A DNA stretch of 64,000 bases from Hyphomicrobiales bacterium (GCA_900470445.1 UCAU01000010.1:1-64000), one strand, 5' to 3'; shown: positions 17,919 to 26,488, counted from the stretch's first letter. Notes: generated by a model not told the origin, from the sequence alone. Numbers and translations: made by a program.

Positions 17919-17947
17919 ACTATTCAATGCAACCGGTTGCATGTCAA
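17919..17947 (-). promoter_or_regulatory. nagB promoter with perfect LacI-type operator
   Basis: On the minus strand, TTGACA (17947-17942) and AATAGT (17924-17919) are separated by 17 bp, and the spacer holds the perfect palindrome TGCAACCGGTTGCA (17928-17941). The CG-centred palindrome is typical of LacI-family operators. The LacI gene begins 74 bp away in the opposite direction, so this site can control both nagB and the regulator itself. Confidence 0.85.
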
Positions 17948-18015
17948 GCGCATATGACTATCCTTATGGCCCCTGACCATGCCATGACGTTCAGGGTAAG
18001 CCAGAGACCCTTGCG

Positions 18016-19017
18016 ATGACGCCTCGCCAGAACAGACCCACGATCAATCAGGTCGCTGCCGCAGCCGGAGTTACCAAGTCCAGCGTGTCTCGCGCCTTTA
18101 CCCGGCCGGAGATGCTAAGCCAGGAAACCGTGCGCAAGATCTTCGCGGCGGCCGAGCAATTGGGCTATGTGCCCAATCACACGGCCCGCGCGCTCAGCAC
18201 GGGCCGACACGGCAACATTGCCCTTATCGTGCCCGATGTCGCCAATCCATTCTTCCCACCGCTGATCCGGGCCGCGCAATCGGAGGCCGACCGTTCCGAC
18301 TATTGCGTGTTCCTGGGCAATTCCGATGAAAATCCGCAGCAGGAAGACAAGCTTATCGGCCGCTTCGCCGGCCAGGTGGAGGGCTTCGTGCTGGTTTCCT
18401 CGCGCCTGAGCGACGCGCAGATCATCGAACATGCAGCGCGCCGGCCTTTGGTGCTCATCAACCGCGACGTGGAAGGCATCCCGCGCGTCCTCATCGACAG
18501 CGCTACCGGCGTTGCCGAAGCGGTGGCCCACCTTGCCGGCCTGGGGCACCGGAAACTGGTCTATGTGGGCGGCCCGCATGGCTCATGGTCCAACAAGCAG
18601 CGACGCGGCGCAGTGCGGCGCTCGGCCAGGGACTTGGGGCTTGAAGTAACGGTTATTTCCAACGAGTTCGCGGCTTTTGAATCCGGCCGCAAAATCACCG
18701 CCAGTGTCCTTGCCACCGGAGCGACCGCCGCGATTGCCTTCGACGATCTCACCGCCCAAGGCATGCTGGCTGAACTCGCTGACCGGGGGATTGCCGTGCC
18801 CGCCAATTTCGCAGTAGTCGGTTGCGACGACGTGCTCGGCGCCGCCACCTACCCTTCGTTGACCACCGTCTCCAACCGGTCGGTGGAAGCGGGCAAGGCG
18901 GCATTAAACCTGCTCATGGACATTCTCCAGAATCAGGCAATCCGCGACGTGCGCTATGTTCTGAACACGAGTTTGGTGATCCGCAAAACCACGGGCCCGG
19001 CAGTGATCCCGCGTTAG
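18016..19017 (+). CDS. LacI family transcriptional repressor of the amino-sugar locus
   Basis: A 333-residue LacI/GalR regulator. The helix-turn-helix and hinge helix are at about residues 7-60 (TINQVAAAAGVTKSSVSRAF, then LGYVPNHTARALSTGR), followed by a periplasmic-binding-protein-like effector domain (IALIVPDVANPFFPPLIRAAQ). It is transcribed divergently from nagB across an operator. A near-identical operator stands before the sugar-importer operon at 13.9 kb, so both units are probably repressed until an amino-sugar intermediate binds. It ends convergently with the sialidase-like gene, 43 bp away. Confidence 0.92.
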   Translation: MTPRQNRPTINQVAAAAGVTKSSVSRAFTRPEMLSQETVRKIFAAAEQLGYVPNHTARALSTGRHGNIALIVPDVANPFFPPLIRAAQSEADRSDYCVFLGNSDENPQQEDKLIGRFAGQVEGFVLVSSRLSDAQIIEHAARRPLVLINRDVEGIPRVLIDSATGVAEAVAHLAGLGHRKLVYVGGPHGSWSNKQRRGAVRRSARDLGLEVTVISNEFAAFESGRKITASVLATGATAAIAFDDLTAQGMLAELADRGIAVPANFAVVGCDDVLGAATYPSLTTVSNRSVEAGKAALNLLMDILQNQAIRDVRYVLNTSLVIRKTTGPAVIPR

Positions 19018-19060
19018 CGGCGCCGTCTTATACCTATAGCTGGCGGGCGCTGCCTGACAT

Positions 19061-20155
19061 CTAATCAAGATCAAACAGCGTACCGCCGATGAACCGGTCC
19101 CGGTCCATTCCAAAGTTGTAATAATACACCGTCAGCACCTTACCATCGGGCCGCACGACTGTGCGCGGATATCCCAGATCCGACATGCCGCCGTCATCGC
19201 GGAGGATGATGTCCTCGCCCCAGCTCATCCCCGCATCGGCGCTGACGCGGGCCCGCATGCCAAAGGGCGCATCGCGGAAGCCGTAGACCATGACCAGACG
19301 CCCGCCGGGCAGACGGCTGAGTGTAGCCGGGTTGCCGCCGAAACCGGTATTGACCACCGGGCGCCCAGCATAAGCCCAGGTCGCGCCATCGTCCCGGGAC
19401 ACATACTGGTCGATCCAGGCCTTGCGATCAGGCCCCTTGCCCGGCGTTGAACATCGAACCAGGGTCAGAATACTTCCGTCATCGAGCCGGATGGAAGCGG
19501 GCATGATGCCAAAGCCTTCGGGCTCTTCGCCGACAAAGCCCTCGCGCGTAAAGCTGCGGCCGCCATCTCGTGTCCGTGCTGCAAAGACATGCCCCTCCTT
19601 ACCGTTGGCTTTGACCGCCGTGAGCATAAAAAGCGCGTCGTGTTTGCCCAGCGGCACGATATCGGTGCGGGCGGAAACGCCAGGCAGGCCGAAATCGCCA
19701 ATCTTATATGGTCCCTGCCACGAGTGCGCTCGATCGCGACTGACGTAGAACCAGCTGATCGAACCGGCGTCGAGCCCGGTGCGCGCGCACATCACCAGTG
19801 TTTCCGGATCGGTAAAATCGATGGGCTCATCCAGCGCGAGCAGGTCACGCTCAGGAACAATGTTGGGCTGGCTTTGCAGCGGCTCGATCACGTGCTCATC
19901 CCCGGATAGCGAATTACCGCCGGGAATTTTGCCGGTGAACGGTTCGTCAGACCAAGTCAGGCCGCCGTCCAGGCTACGCGCCTGTTTGCCAATGAAATCT
20001 CGCGTCTTGTCGCGGGCATGAAGGTTTTCCTGGCCTCCCCGATAGCCCTGCGAAAACACGGCCACAACCTCGTCGCCCCAGATCCAAAGCCCATAATTGG
20101 CGGGCCAGGCGGCAAACTCGCCATCCCTTGCATAGACTTCCACGTGCTGGATCAT
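19061..20155 (-). CDS. Sialidase/BNR-repeat protein (six-bladed propeller fold)
   Basis: A 364-residue protein with five Asp-box-like repeats: SLDGGLTW (61-68), SRDRAHSW (139-146), TRDGGRSF (195-202), SRDDGATW (253-260) and SADAGMSW (305-312). These fit the sialidase beta-propeller superfamily. ATG 20155 (MIQHVEVY) is chosen because the frame above it has no signal or homologous look. No signal peptide is seen, so it would act in the cytoplasm on imported material. It is the last gene of an importer operon. True exo-sialidase activity needs an arginine triad that I cannot assign, so it may be another glycosidase or lyase of the same fold. Confidence 0.75.
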   Translation of the reverse strand: MIQHVEVYARDGEFAAWPANYGLWIWGDEVVAVFSQGYRGGQENLHARDKTRDFIGKQARSLDGGLTWSDEPFTGKIPGGNSLSGDEHVIEPLQSQPNIVPERDLLALDEPIDFTDPETLVMCARTGLDAGSISWFYVSRDRAHSWQGPYKIGDFGLPGVSARTDIVPLGKHDALFMLTAVKANGKEGHVFAARTRDGGRSFTREGFVGEEPEGFGIMPASIRLDDGSILTLVRCSTPGKGPDRKAWIDQYVSRDDGATWAYAGRPVVNTGFGGNPATLSRLPGGRLVMVYGFRDAPFGMRARVSADAGMSWGEDIILRDDGGMSDLGYPRTVVRPDGKVLTVYYYNFGMDRDRFIGGTLFDLD

Positions 20156-20201
20156 CAGGCAAAACTCCGCTTCGAGTTGATCGTATTGAGGGGCTAAAAA
20201 G

Positions 20202-21128
20202 TCAGCCTTTGACGCCGCTGGTGACAGCGCCATCGATGACGTAACGCTGGGCAAACAGAAACACGATGATGATGGGCATGGTGATGAGCGTGGCCATCGC
20301 CATCACCACGTTCCAGCGTGCATCGGGCCCGCTCTGCAGCAATTGCAGGCCAATCTGGAGCGTTGCCATGTCGCGCTGCGAGGTGAGGATCAGTGGCCAG
20401 ATGAAGTCGTTCCACGCCGCCTGAAAGCTCAGGATTCCGAGGACGGCCATGGCCGGACGCGCCAGCGGCAACAGGATCCGCCAGAAGATTGTGAAGGGCC
20501 TGGCGCCATCGAGCCGCGCAGATTCCTCGTATTCGATCGGAATGCGGCTGAAAAACTGCCGCATCATGAAGATGCCAAACGGGGTGGCCGCCGTCGGCAG
20601 GATCATGCCCCAATAGGTATTGAGCAGGCCCGTACCGCCATTGCCCAGCCAGTCATTCCCGCCAGCAAACGGGATTTTCTGCACGATCAGGAACACCGGC
20701 ACGATCTGGCTCTGCGCCGGCACCATCAGCAAACCGACCACTAGTGCGAAGATCAGGTTGCGTCCCTTGAACTGCATGCGCGCCAGCGCGTAGCCGGCCA
20801 GGGCACAAAACACCATGTTCGAAGCGGTCGATCCCAGCGCATAGACAAGGCTATTGATCAACTGGCGGGAGGTATCGGGGCCGGCGATGGCGTCGATATA
20901 GTTCTGCCAAACCAAGCTATCTGGTATGAAATTGGGCGGGAACTGGAAGGTTTCGGCGTCGGTTTTGAACGAGGTCGATACCATCCAGAGGAACGGCGTG
21001 ATAGTCGCCAGCGCCGCGAAGATCAGCAGACCATAGCCAATGAATTTCTCGGCCGCGGGCCAGAAGCGGCTGTGTACCTGCAGGCGGGGTTCGGCGCGCA
21101 AGGCGGTGGACGACATGGTTTCGGTCAT
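20202..21128 (-). CDS. Carbohydrate ABC transporter permease, MalG-like
   Basis: Permease of 308 residues with six predicted membrane segments (first at about residues 29-50, YGLLIFAALATITPFLW) and the EAA loop YEESARLDGARPFTIFWRILLPLARPA. The ATG overlaps the upstream permease by 4 bp. It works with the MalF-like permease, binding protein and ATPase of the sialidase-linked importer. Confidence 0.9.
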   Translation of the reverse strand: MTETMSSTALRAEPRLQVHSRFWPAAEKFIGYGLLIFAALATITPFLWMVSTSFKTDAETFQFPPNFIPDSLVWQNYIDAIAGPDTSRQLINSLVYALGSTASNMVFCALAGYALARMQFKGRNLIFALVVGLLMVPAQSQIVPVFLIVQKIPFAGGNDWLGNGGTGLLNTYWGMILPTAATPFGIFMMRQFFSRIPIEYEESARLDGARPFTIFWRILLPLARPAMAVLGILSFQAAWNDFIWPLILTSQRDMATLQIGLQLLQSGPDARWNVVMAMATLITMPIIIVFLFAQRYVIDGAVTSGVKG

Positions 21129-22027
21129 GATTGCCCCCGGCGCATGATCTTGGTGCCGACGATTGAGAACAGCAGGATGGTGACAAAGAGAATGGTCGAC
21201 ATGGCAGCCGCATAGCCGAACTCGGTATAGCCGAACGCCGTCTGATACATCTGGAACACGATGGTTTCGGTGGAACCCAGCGGCCCGCCATTGGTCATGA
21301 CATAGATGGCGCCGAACACCTGGAAGGTCTGCACGATCAGGATGATCATCAGGTAGAAGCTGACCGAGCTTAGCATCGGCACAGTGATGCGCAGGAAAAT
21401 GTCCTTGGTCTTGGCGCCATCAAGGCGCGCCGCCTCGTAGACATCCTTGGGAATGTCCTGCAAGCCAGCAAGATAGATGATCATCGCGGTGCCGAAGTCG
21501 CGCCAGATCGCCATGATGATCAGCGAGGTCATGGCAAGGTCCGGACTTTGCAGCCAAGGCTGCGGCGGCAGGCCCATTTGCGCCAGCGCACCGTTGATCG
21601 GCCCCGAATATGGCTCGTAGACATACATCCACACCACGGCCGCCGCGATCAACGAGGTCAGCACTGGCAGGTAGAAAATTGTACGAAAGACAATGCGCCC
21701 GCGAAACTTGCCATTGAGCGCCGTCGCCGCCAGCAGACCCAGCACCATAGTGGGGAAGGTTACCCCGACGGTGTAATAGGCTGTGTTCCCGACGGCCTGG
21801 CGAAAGCGGCCGTCCGAGAACAGCTTGATATAGTTTTCGAACCACACGAAGTTGGTGGGCCGCAGAAAGGAAATGTCCGTCAGGCTCATGACCAGCGTCG
21901 CGGCGGCCGGCAGCAGCAGCGACAGAAACAGGATGATCAGCGCGGGGGCCAGGAAGGCGTAGGCGCTCCAATTCTGCGTGAAGCTCTGCGGTCGGGCAGC
22001 CGCCACCGGGCTCGATTGAAGCGCCAT
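21125..22027 (-). CDS. Carbohydrate ABC transporter permease, MalF-like
   Basis: Permease of 300 residues. The first membrane segment is ALIILFLSLLLPAAATLVMSL, and the EAA loop is VYEAARLDGAKTKDIFLRITVPML. AGGAGATAAG precedes ATG 22027. It lies 11 bp after the binding-protein gene and overlaps the second permease by 4 bp. Confidence 0.9.
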   Translation of the reverse strand: MALQSSPVAAARPQSFTQNWSAYAFLAPALIILFLSLLLPAAATLVMSLTDISFLRPTNFVWFENYIKLFSDGRFRQAVGNTAYYTVGVTFPTMVLGLLAATALNGKFRGRIVFRTIFYLPVLTSLIAAAVVWMYVYEPYSGPINGALAQMGLPPQPWLQSPDLAMTSLIIMAIWRDFGTAMIIYLAGLQDIPKDVYEAARLDGAKTKDIFLRITVPMLSSVSFYLMIILIVQTFQVFGAIYVMTNGGPLGSTETIVFQMYQTAFGYTEFGYAAAMSTILFVTILLFSIVGTKIMRRGQS

Positions 22028-22038
22028 TTTCTTATCTC

Positions 22039-23343
22039 CTAGCGGCTAAGGACTGCCAGAACTTCGGCTTCGGCGGCCTTGAGCGCCTCTTCGGCCGTGA
22101 CGCGTTTGAACAGGGTTTCCTGCACTGCACGGGCGATGATGGTGACCATGCGCGAAAAGGCGGGGATCGCCGCCGCGGCAGCCGGTGCATAGCTCGCCGT
22201 CTTGACGAATTTGGCGAGATACGGATCGGCTTGTACCGCCGGGTCCTGTTGTGCAGATTTCAGCACCGGCACGTTCTTGGACGCCAGCGCGAATGCCACC
22301 TGTTGTTCGGCGGACAGGGCAAACTCTACGAATGTCGCCGCCTGCGCCTGGTTCGGCGACGCCTTGGTGATGGCAAAGCTGAATGGATCGACGATCGAGG
22401 TGAAGCCGCCATTTTCCATCGGGATCGGTAGCACGTCGAATTCGACGCCGGCCTTGAGCGCATTGTTGGTCGAATAATTGCCCGCGATGATCATTGCGGC
22501 GCGGCTCTGATTGATCGGGCTGGCCGAACCACCCGGTCCAAGACCAAAGCCAAGATCCGTGACTTTGTCCGTGTGCAGCAGTTCAAAGAGAAAGTTCAAC
22601 GCCTTGAGCCCTTCGGGGCCGGCAAAAGTCGGTGCTGCAAGATCGGCGTTGAACAGCGTACCACCGGCGCCCTGCAGGAAGAGCGTGAAGATTTCCCAGG
22701 TTTCGAGATCGTTATGGAAGAGGCTGAACCCGGCCACCTCCAGCATGCCGCTTTCGGCGCGCTTGGTTAGTGCAATGGCCCATTGGCGCAATTCGGCCCA
22801 GTCCTGAGGCCCTTTGTCGGGGTCAAGACCGGCCTCGACCACAAACTTGCGGTTGATACCCAGGCCGCGCGAGGTGCCGTATAGCGGGACCGATACCTGC
22901 TGCCCGCCGATCTCGCCATAGGCCAGAAGGCCTGGGTCGAGATCGTCGAAATTGACATTGGTCAGCAGTGTTTTGAGATCCGCCAGCTTGTCGCCGGTAG
23001 AATAGGTGAGGGTATAATCCCAATGTTGGATGTAGAGATCGGGAGCTGTGTTGCCATTGATCGAGGTCAAAATCTTTTCGTTGAGCTGACTCGGTTCGGC
23101 ATAAAGGCTCGAGCTGAAATTGATCTCGGGATGGGCTGTCTTGAACGCAGCCTCCAGCGCTTCACCCGCGGCCTTCTTGCTGCCCGCGAGTTGCGACCAG
23201 AACACCAATTGCTGATCCTGCGCAAAGACGCGGCCGACGCCGCCGGCTGCGGCGGCCAAAGCAATGCCGCTGGCCGCGGCGCCGAGCAGAAAATGTCGGC
23301 GATTGGGGCTGGTGCCCCTGGACTTGAGTGTGAGTGCAGACAA
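22039..23343 (-). CDS. Carbohydrate ABC transporter substrate-binding protein, Tat-exported
   Basis: Binding protein of 434 residues. The N-terminus has a twin-arginine motif at 15-16 (NRRHFLLGAA) followed by a hydrophobic stretch and RVFAQ cleavage region, suggesting Tat export. The family 1 pattern continues with LVFWSQLAGSKKAAGEAL and SVPLYGTSRGLGINRKF. The start codon is TTG 23343, backed by GGGAGG five to six bases upstream. It is encoded between the ATPase and the permeases of the sialidase-linked importer; the ligand is probably a sialoside or related sugar acid, by context only. Confidence 0.88.
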   Translation of the reverse strand: MSALTLKSRGTSPNRRHFLLGAAASGIALAAAAGGVGRVFAQDQQLVFWSQLAGSKKAAGEALEAAFKTAHPEINFSSSLYAEPSQLNEKILTSINGNTAPDLYIQHWDYTLTYSTGDKLADLKTLLTNVNFDDLDPGLLAYGEIGGQQVSVPLYGTSRGLGINRKFVVEAGLDPDKGPQDWAELRQWAIALTKRAESGMLEVAGFSLFHNDLETWEIFTLFLQGAGGTLFNADLAAPTFAGPEGLKALNFLFELLHTDKVTDLGFGLGPGGSASPINQSRAAMIIAGNYSTNNALKAGVEFDVLPIPMENGGFTSIVDPFSFAITKASPNQAQAATFVEFALSAEQQVAFALASKNVPVLKSAQQDPAVQADPYLAKFVKTASYAPAAAAAIPAFSRMVTIIARAVQETLFKRVTAEEALKAAEAEVLAVLSR

Positions 23344-23381
23344 GATTTCCTCCCTTGCTTGACGCTATGTGTCGAACTGAC

Positions 23382-24467
23382 TCAGGCGTTGCGCCTGAGC
23401 CCTTCGCTGTCGAACAGATGCAACTGGCCGACTGCGGCATAGAGATCGAGTGGCTGGTTCACTGCGATGGCAGGATCGCCATTGAGCAAGGCCGTGATGG
23501 CGTGCCCCGCCACCGTCGCATGAATGATGGTGTGCAGCCCGAGACGCTCGACGGCGTGCGGGATGGCGCTGAGCGTGATCGTGTCCGGCCCCGGCGCTGC
23601 GCTGAAAAATTCAGGCCGGATGCCGACCGTGACGGCCGAACCGACGGGCAAGGCACTGCCATCGTGCGCTAGTGTCAGCGGCTCCAGTCCTTCGGCCGTC
23701 ACCCGCACGGAAAGCCCATCGGCGCCAACCACCTCGGCTGCGAGCATGTTCATCGGCGGGCTACCGATAAAGCTGGCGACGAACTTGTTGACCGGCCGGT
23801 GATAGATATCCATGGGCCGCCCCACCTGCTCGACACTGCCCCTATTGAGCACCACAATCCGGTCCGCCATGGTCATGGCTTCGAGCTGGTCGTGCGTCAC
23901 ATAGACCATGGTCGCGCCCAGCTGCTTATGCAGCCGCGTCAGCTCGGTGCGCATTTCCATGCGGAGGGCTGCGTCCAGGTTCGACAGCGGCTCGTCCATC
24001 AGAAACACAGCTGGCTTGCGCACGATGGCTCGAGCAATGGCGACGCGTTGGCGCTGCCCACCAGATAGCTTAGCCGGCTTATCCCCCAGGCGAGTGCCAA
24101 GCTGCACCGTGGCAGCTGCCTTCTCCACCTGCTGGCGAATGTCTTGCTTGGAACGCTTCTCCATCTGCAGCGGGAAGGCGATATTGTCGAAGACACTCAT
24201 ATGCGGATAGAGCGCATAGGACTGAAACACCATGGCGACGCTGCGCGTGCCGGCCGGACGGGCGGTAACGTCATCCTTGCCGATGCGGATCGCACCCTCG
24301 GAAACCGGATCCAGCCCGGCAATCAATCGCAGCAACGTCGATTTCCCGCAGCCGGACGGCCCGACGAAGACGGCGAACTCGCCCTCCTCAATGGTTAGCG
24401 ACACATCCTTGACCGCTTCGAAAGCCCCATAGGTCTTCGAAACGCGAGCTAGGTCCAAACCGGCCAA
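23382..24467 (-). CDS. Sugar ABC transporter ATP-binding protein (UgpC/MsmX type)
   Basis: ATPase of 361 residues: Walker A GPSGCGKS at 36-43, MVFQSYALYPHM, signature LSGGQRQR, Walker B VFLMDEP and YVTHDQLEAMT, followed by a MalK-like regulatory domain (GIRPEFFSAA). I place the start at TTG 24467 because AGGAGG stands 7 bp upstream (24475-24480). The frame is open to an ATG at 24563, but those 32 residues look non-coding and cover the promoter side. It is the first gene of the five-gene minus-strand operon. Confidence 0.88.
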   Translation of the reverse strand: MAGLDLARVSKTYGAFEAVKDVSLTIEEGEFAVFVGPSGCGKSTLLRLIAGLDPVSEGAIRIGKDDVTARPAGTRSVAMVFQSYALYPHMSVFDNIAFPLQMEKRSKQDIRQQVEKAAATVQLGTRLGDKPAKLSGGQRQRVAIARAIVRKPAVFLMDEPLSNLDAALRMEMRTELTRLHKQLGATMVYVTHDQLEAMTMADRIVVLNRGSVEQVGRPMDIYHRPVNKFVASFIGSPPMNMLAAEVVGADGLSVRVTAEGLEPLTLAHDGSALPVGSAVTVGIRPEFFSAAPGPDTITLSAIPHAVERLGLHTIIHATVAGHAITALLNGDPAIAVNQPLDLYAAVGQLHLFDSEGLRRNA

Positions 24468-24542
24468 GAGCCATCCTCCTCTACATGCGACCGAGCCTGC
24501 CGGACCACTAAAGGGCCCTGACAGGTCGGCGGCGGATGGACC

Positions 24543-24570
24543 TTGCAACAAAAAGCCAACCATGTAAATA
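24543..24570 (+). promoter_or_regulatory. Putative sigma-70 promoter for the aldolase gene
   Basis: TTGCAA at 24543-24548 and TAAATA at 24565-24570 are separated by 16 bp. Transcription from here would begin near 24577, inside the direct repeats listed next, which is a natural position for repression. Confidence 0.5.
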
Positions 24571-24573
24571 GAT

Positions 24574-24608
24574 TGATTGTACGACTTCTTGATCAGGTGA
24601 TTGTATCA
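24574..24608 (+). promoter_or_regulatory. Tandem 11-bp direct repeats, candidate GntR operator
   Basis: TGATTGTACGA (24574-24584) and TGATTGTATCA (24598-24608) match in 9 of 11 positions and are spaced 24 bp apart, close to two helical turns and a little more. They end directly before the GTG start of the aldolase gene and lie between the divergent importer and aldolase operons. The GntR encoded at 25.6 kb is the obvious binder. Confidence 0.55.
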
Positions 24609-25559
24609 GTGACACAAGCTCTCGCAACGGGTAGCTCGACCCAGGATTTACCTCGCTCCAACAAAGCGTTAGGTGGCATTATCGCAGCCTCGCTGACCCC
24701 GATCCTGGCCGACGGGAAAGTCGATATCGCGCGTATGAAACGCCATTTTGACTGGCTGTTCGCGAGCGGCTGCAGCTTCATTTCTCCCTTCGGGTCCACC
24801 GGCGAAGGCCCTTCTTTTTCTGTCACTGAAAAGCATGCCGCATTGGTCGAGTTGCAGGCGCTGGGCGTTGATATGGGCCGCATCATTCCCGCTGCCATGA
24901 GCGCTGCGGTCGATGATACTATTGCCTCGATCCGCACCGCCCAGGCGCTTGGCTGCCGCGCCATCCTTATCGTGCCGCCCTACTATTACGGCTCGGCCAA
25001 CCAGGACGGCATCGCCGATTTCTTCGCCGCGGCCGCCGCGCCGTTCGGCGGCAATTTCCCGCTCGACGTCGTGCTCTACCACATCCCGCAGATGAGCAAG
25101 ATCGGCTTCAGCCGCGAACTGATCGAGGCGCTTATCACACGCTTTCCTGGCCGCATCGTGGGTATCAAGGATTCCACCGGCAACCGTGATCACAGCGTAA
25201 TGCTGGCGCGCACCTTTTCACACTTGCGCATCTTCACCGGCGACGATCGCGTGCTTGCCGACCTGCTTGACGCAGGGGGCGCCGGCATGATCGGTGGCTT
25301 GCCCAACATCGTCGCGCCCGATCTTTGCGCTTTTTTTGCCGACCCCAAGGGTGCCCGATCGGCCGCGATCATGGAGCAGGCGGCCAGGCGCATCGTCGCG
25401 ATCGACGAGTTTGGTGGGATTGCCGCGCTCAAGGCGATCAAGGCCGAGACCTACAAGGACCACGAATGGACGCGGCACAAGGCGCCGCTCCGACCCATCG
25501 ATGCGCAAACCTACGCAAAACTGCGGGCGGTGTTCGACGCCACTGCGTTCGAGTTCTAG
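24609..25559 (+). CDS. DapA/NanA family class I aldolase
   Basis: TIM-barrel Schiff-base aldolase or dehydratase of about 316 residues. The family loop GSTGEGPS is at 62-69, the proton-relay Tyr157 in LYHIP, and the Schiff-base Lys187 in GIKDSTGN. The frame begins earlier (24543), but there is no ATG and GTG 24609 gives normal family length; no good ribosome site is seen, so the start is uncertain. Next to a sialidase-like gene and a sugar-acid-type importer it may be an N-acetylneuraminate lyase or a 2-keto-3-deoxy sugar-acid aldolase. No nanK or nanE gene is nearby, which leaves the pathway incomplete. Confidence 0.8.
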   Translation: MTQALATGSSTQDLPRSNKALGGIIAASLTPILADGKVDIARMKRHFDWLFASGCSFISPFGSTGEGPSFSVTEKHAALVELQALGVDMGRIIPAAMSAAVDDTIASIRTAQALGCRAILIVPPYYYGSANQDGIADFFAAAAAPFGGNFPLDVVLYHIPQMSKIGFSRELIEALITRFPGRIVGIKDSTGNRDHSVMLARTFSHLRIFTGDDRVLADLLDAGGAGMIGGLPNIVAPDLCAFFADPKGARSAAIMEQAARRIVAIDEFGGIAALKAIKAETYKDHEWTRHKAPLRPIDAQTYAKLRAVFDATAFEF

Positions 25560-25620
25560 ATTTCCTTTGGCCGGCAAGTCTGATTGAAATGCTGGTCGAA
25601 TAACCCTGGCGAGAAAGCCG

Positions 25621-26322
25621 ATGGCGAGCGATCAAACGATAGAGACCAGGCGCGGCAGGACTGCTGACGCGCCCGCTGGCGACACACTGAACCGTCAGGT
25701 CGCCTATCGCCGCATGCAGCACCTGTTATTGTCGGGCGCAATCGAGCCCGGACAAAATCTATCCCAACGCGATCTTGTCACTCTGCTGGGTATATCGCTT
25801 GGCGCCTTGCGTGAATTGCTGCCGCGCTTCGAGGCTGAGGGCCTGCTGGCTATCCTGCCGCAACGCGGCATCCAGATCACTACGGTCGACTTGCGCATGA
25901 TCCGCGAATCCTACCAGATTCGCATCGCCTATGAGCGTGAGGCGACGATCCACGCTGTCGCTCACGTGTCCGACGAGGCGCTCAACGCCCAGCGCAAATT
26001 GCACACCGACCTGTTCGAGCGCGCCGGCGTGCAGATCACCGGCAGCCTGCTCGACGAAGCCCAGAAGGTCGATTCCGACTTCCACGATTTCCTGATCGGC
26101 GCCACCGGCAACGAGAGCCTGATGCAGGCCTATTCAATTAACGCCATCCGCGTCCGCATGATCCAGCTCGACCGCATCCGCCTCAATCCGGTCGTGCTCG
26201 CCCCCGCATTGGCCGATCATATCGAGATTATCGACGCCATCCTCGCCCGCGACCGCAACTCCGCCATAACCGCCATCGAAAACCACATCACCAACGCTCG
26301 CAACCGCGCCGTCAGCTTTTGA
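25621..26322 (+). CDS. GntR family transcriptional regulator (FadR/FCD subfamily)
   Basis: A 233-residue regulator. The winged helix is at about residues 25-90 (MQHLLLSGAIEPGQNLSQRDL...LGISLGALRELLPRFEAEGLL), and the all-helical FCD effector domain follows from about residue 100 (IRESYQIRIAYEREAT). It is 61 bp downstream of the aldolase gene on the same strand and probably controls that gene and the divergent importer through the repeats at 24574-24608. FCD regulators usually respond to a sugar acid or organic acid. Confidence 0.9.
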   Translation: MASDQTIETRRGRTADAPAGDTLNRQVAYRRMQHLLLSGAIEPGQNLSQRDLVTLLGISLGALRELLPRFEAEGLLAILPQRGIQITTVDLRMIRESYQIRIAYEREATIHAVAHVSDEALNAQRKLHTDLFERAGVQITGSLLDEAQKVDSDFHDFLIGATGNESLMQAYSINAIRVRMIQLDRIRLNPVVLAPALADHIEIIDAILARDRNSAITAIENHITNARNRAVSF

Positions 26323-26488
26323 ATTGTCAGAGGTTTAGGCAGTTCGACCTGGCGCGCCATTCCTGCCCAAAGATTGCCTAGCCCGCGCGACCGCTGATGC
26401 ATGGGGGAAAAGCGGCCTGTCCGCATTTCGATGACAGTCCGTGAAAGCGGACATTAAACACGCCGCAGTACCTGTCTTGATACAGCAT

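Noticed and set aside
24468..24563. ATG 24563 as start of the sialidase-linked ATPase
   Set aside because: The added residues do not resemble the family, whereas TTG 24467 has a near-perfect ribosome site and gives the normal N-terminus.
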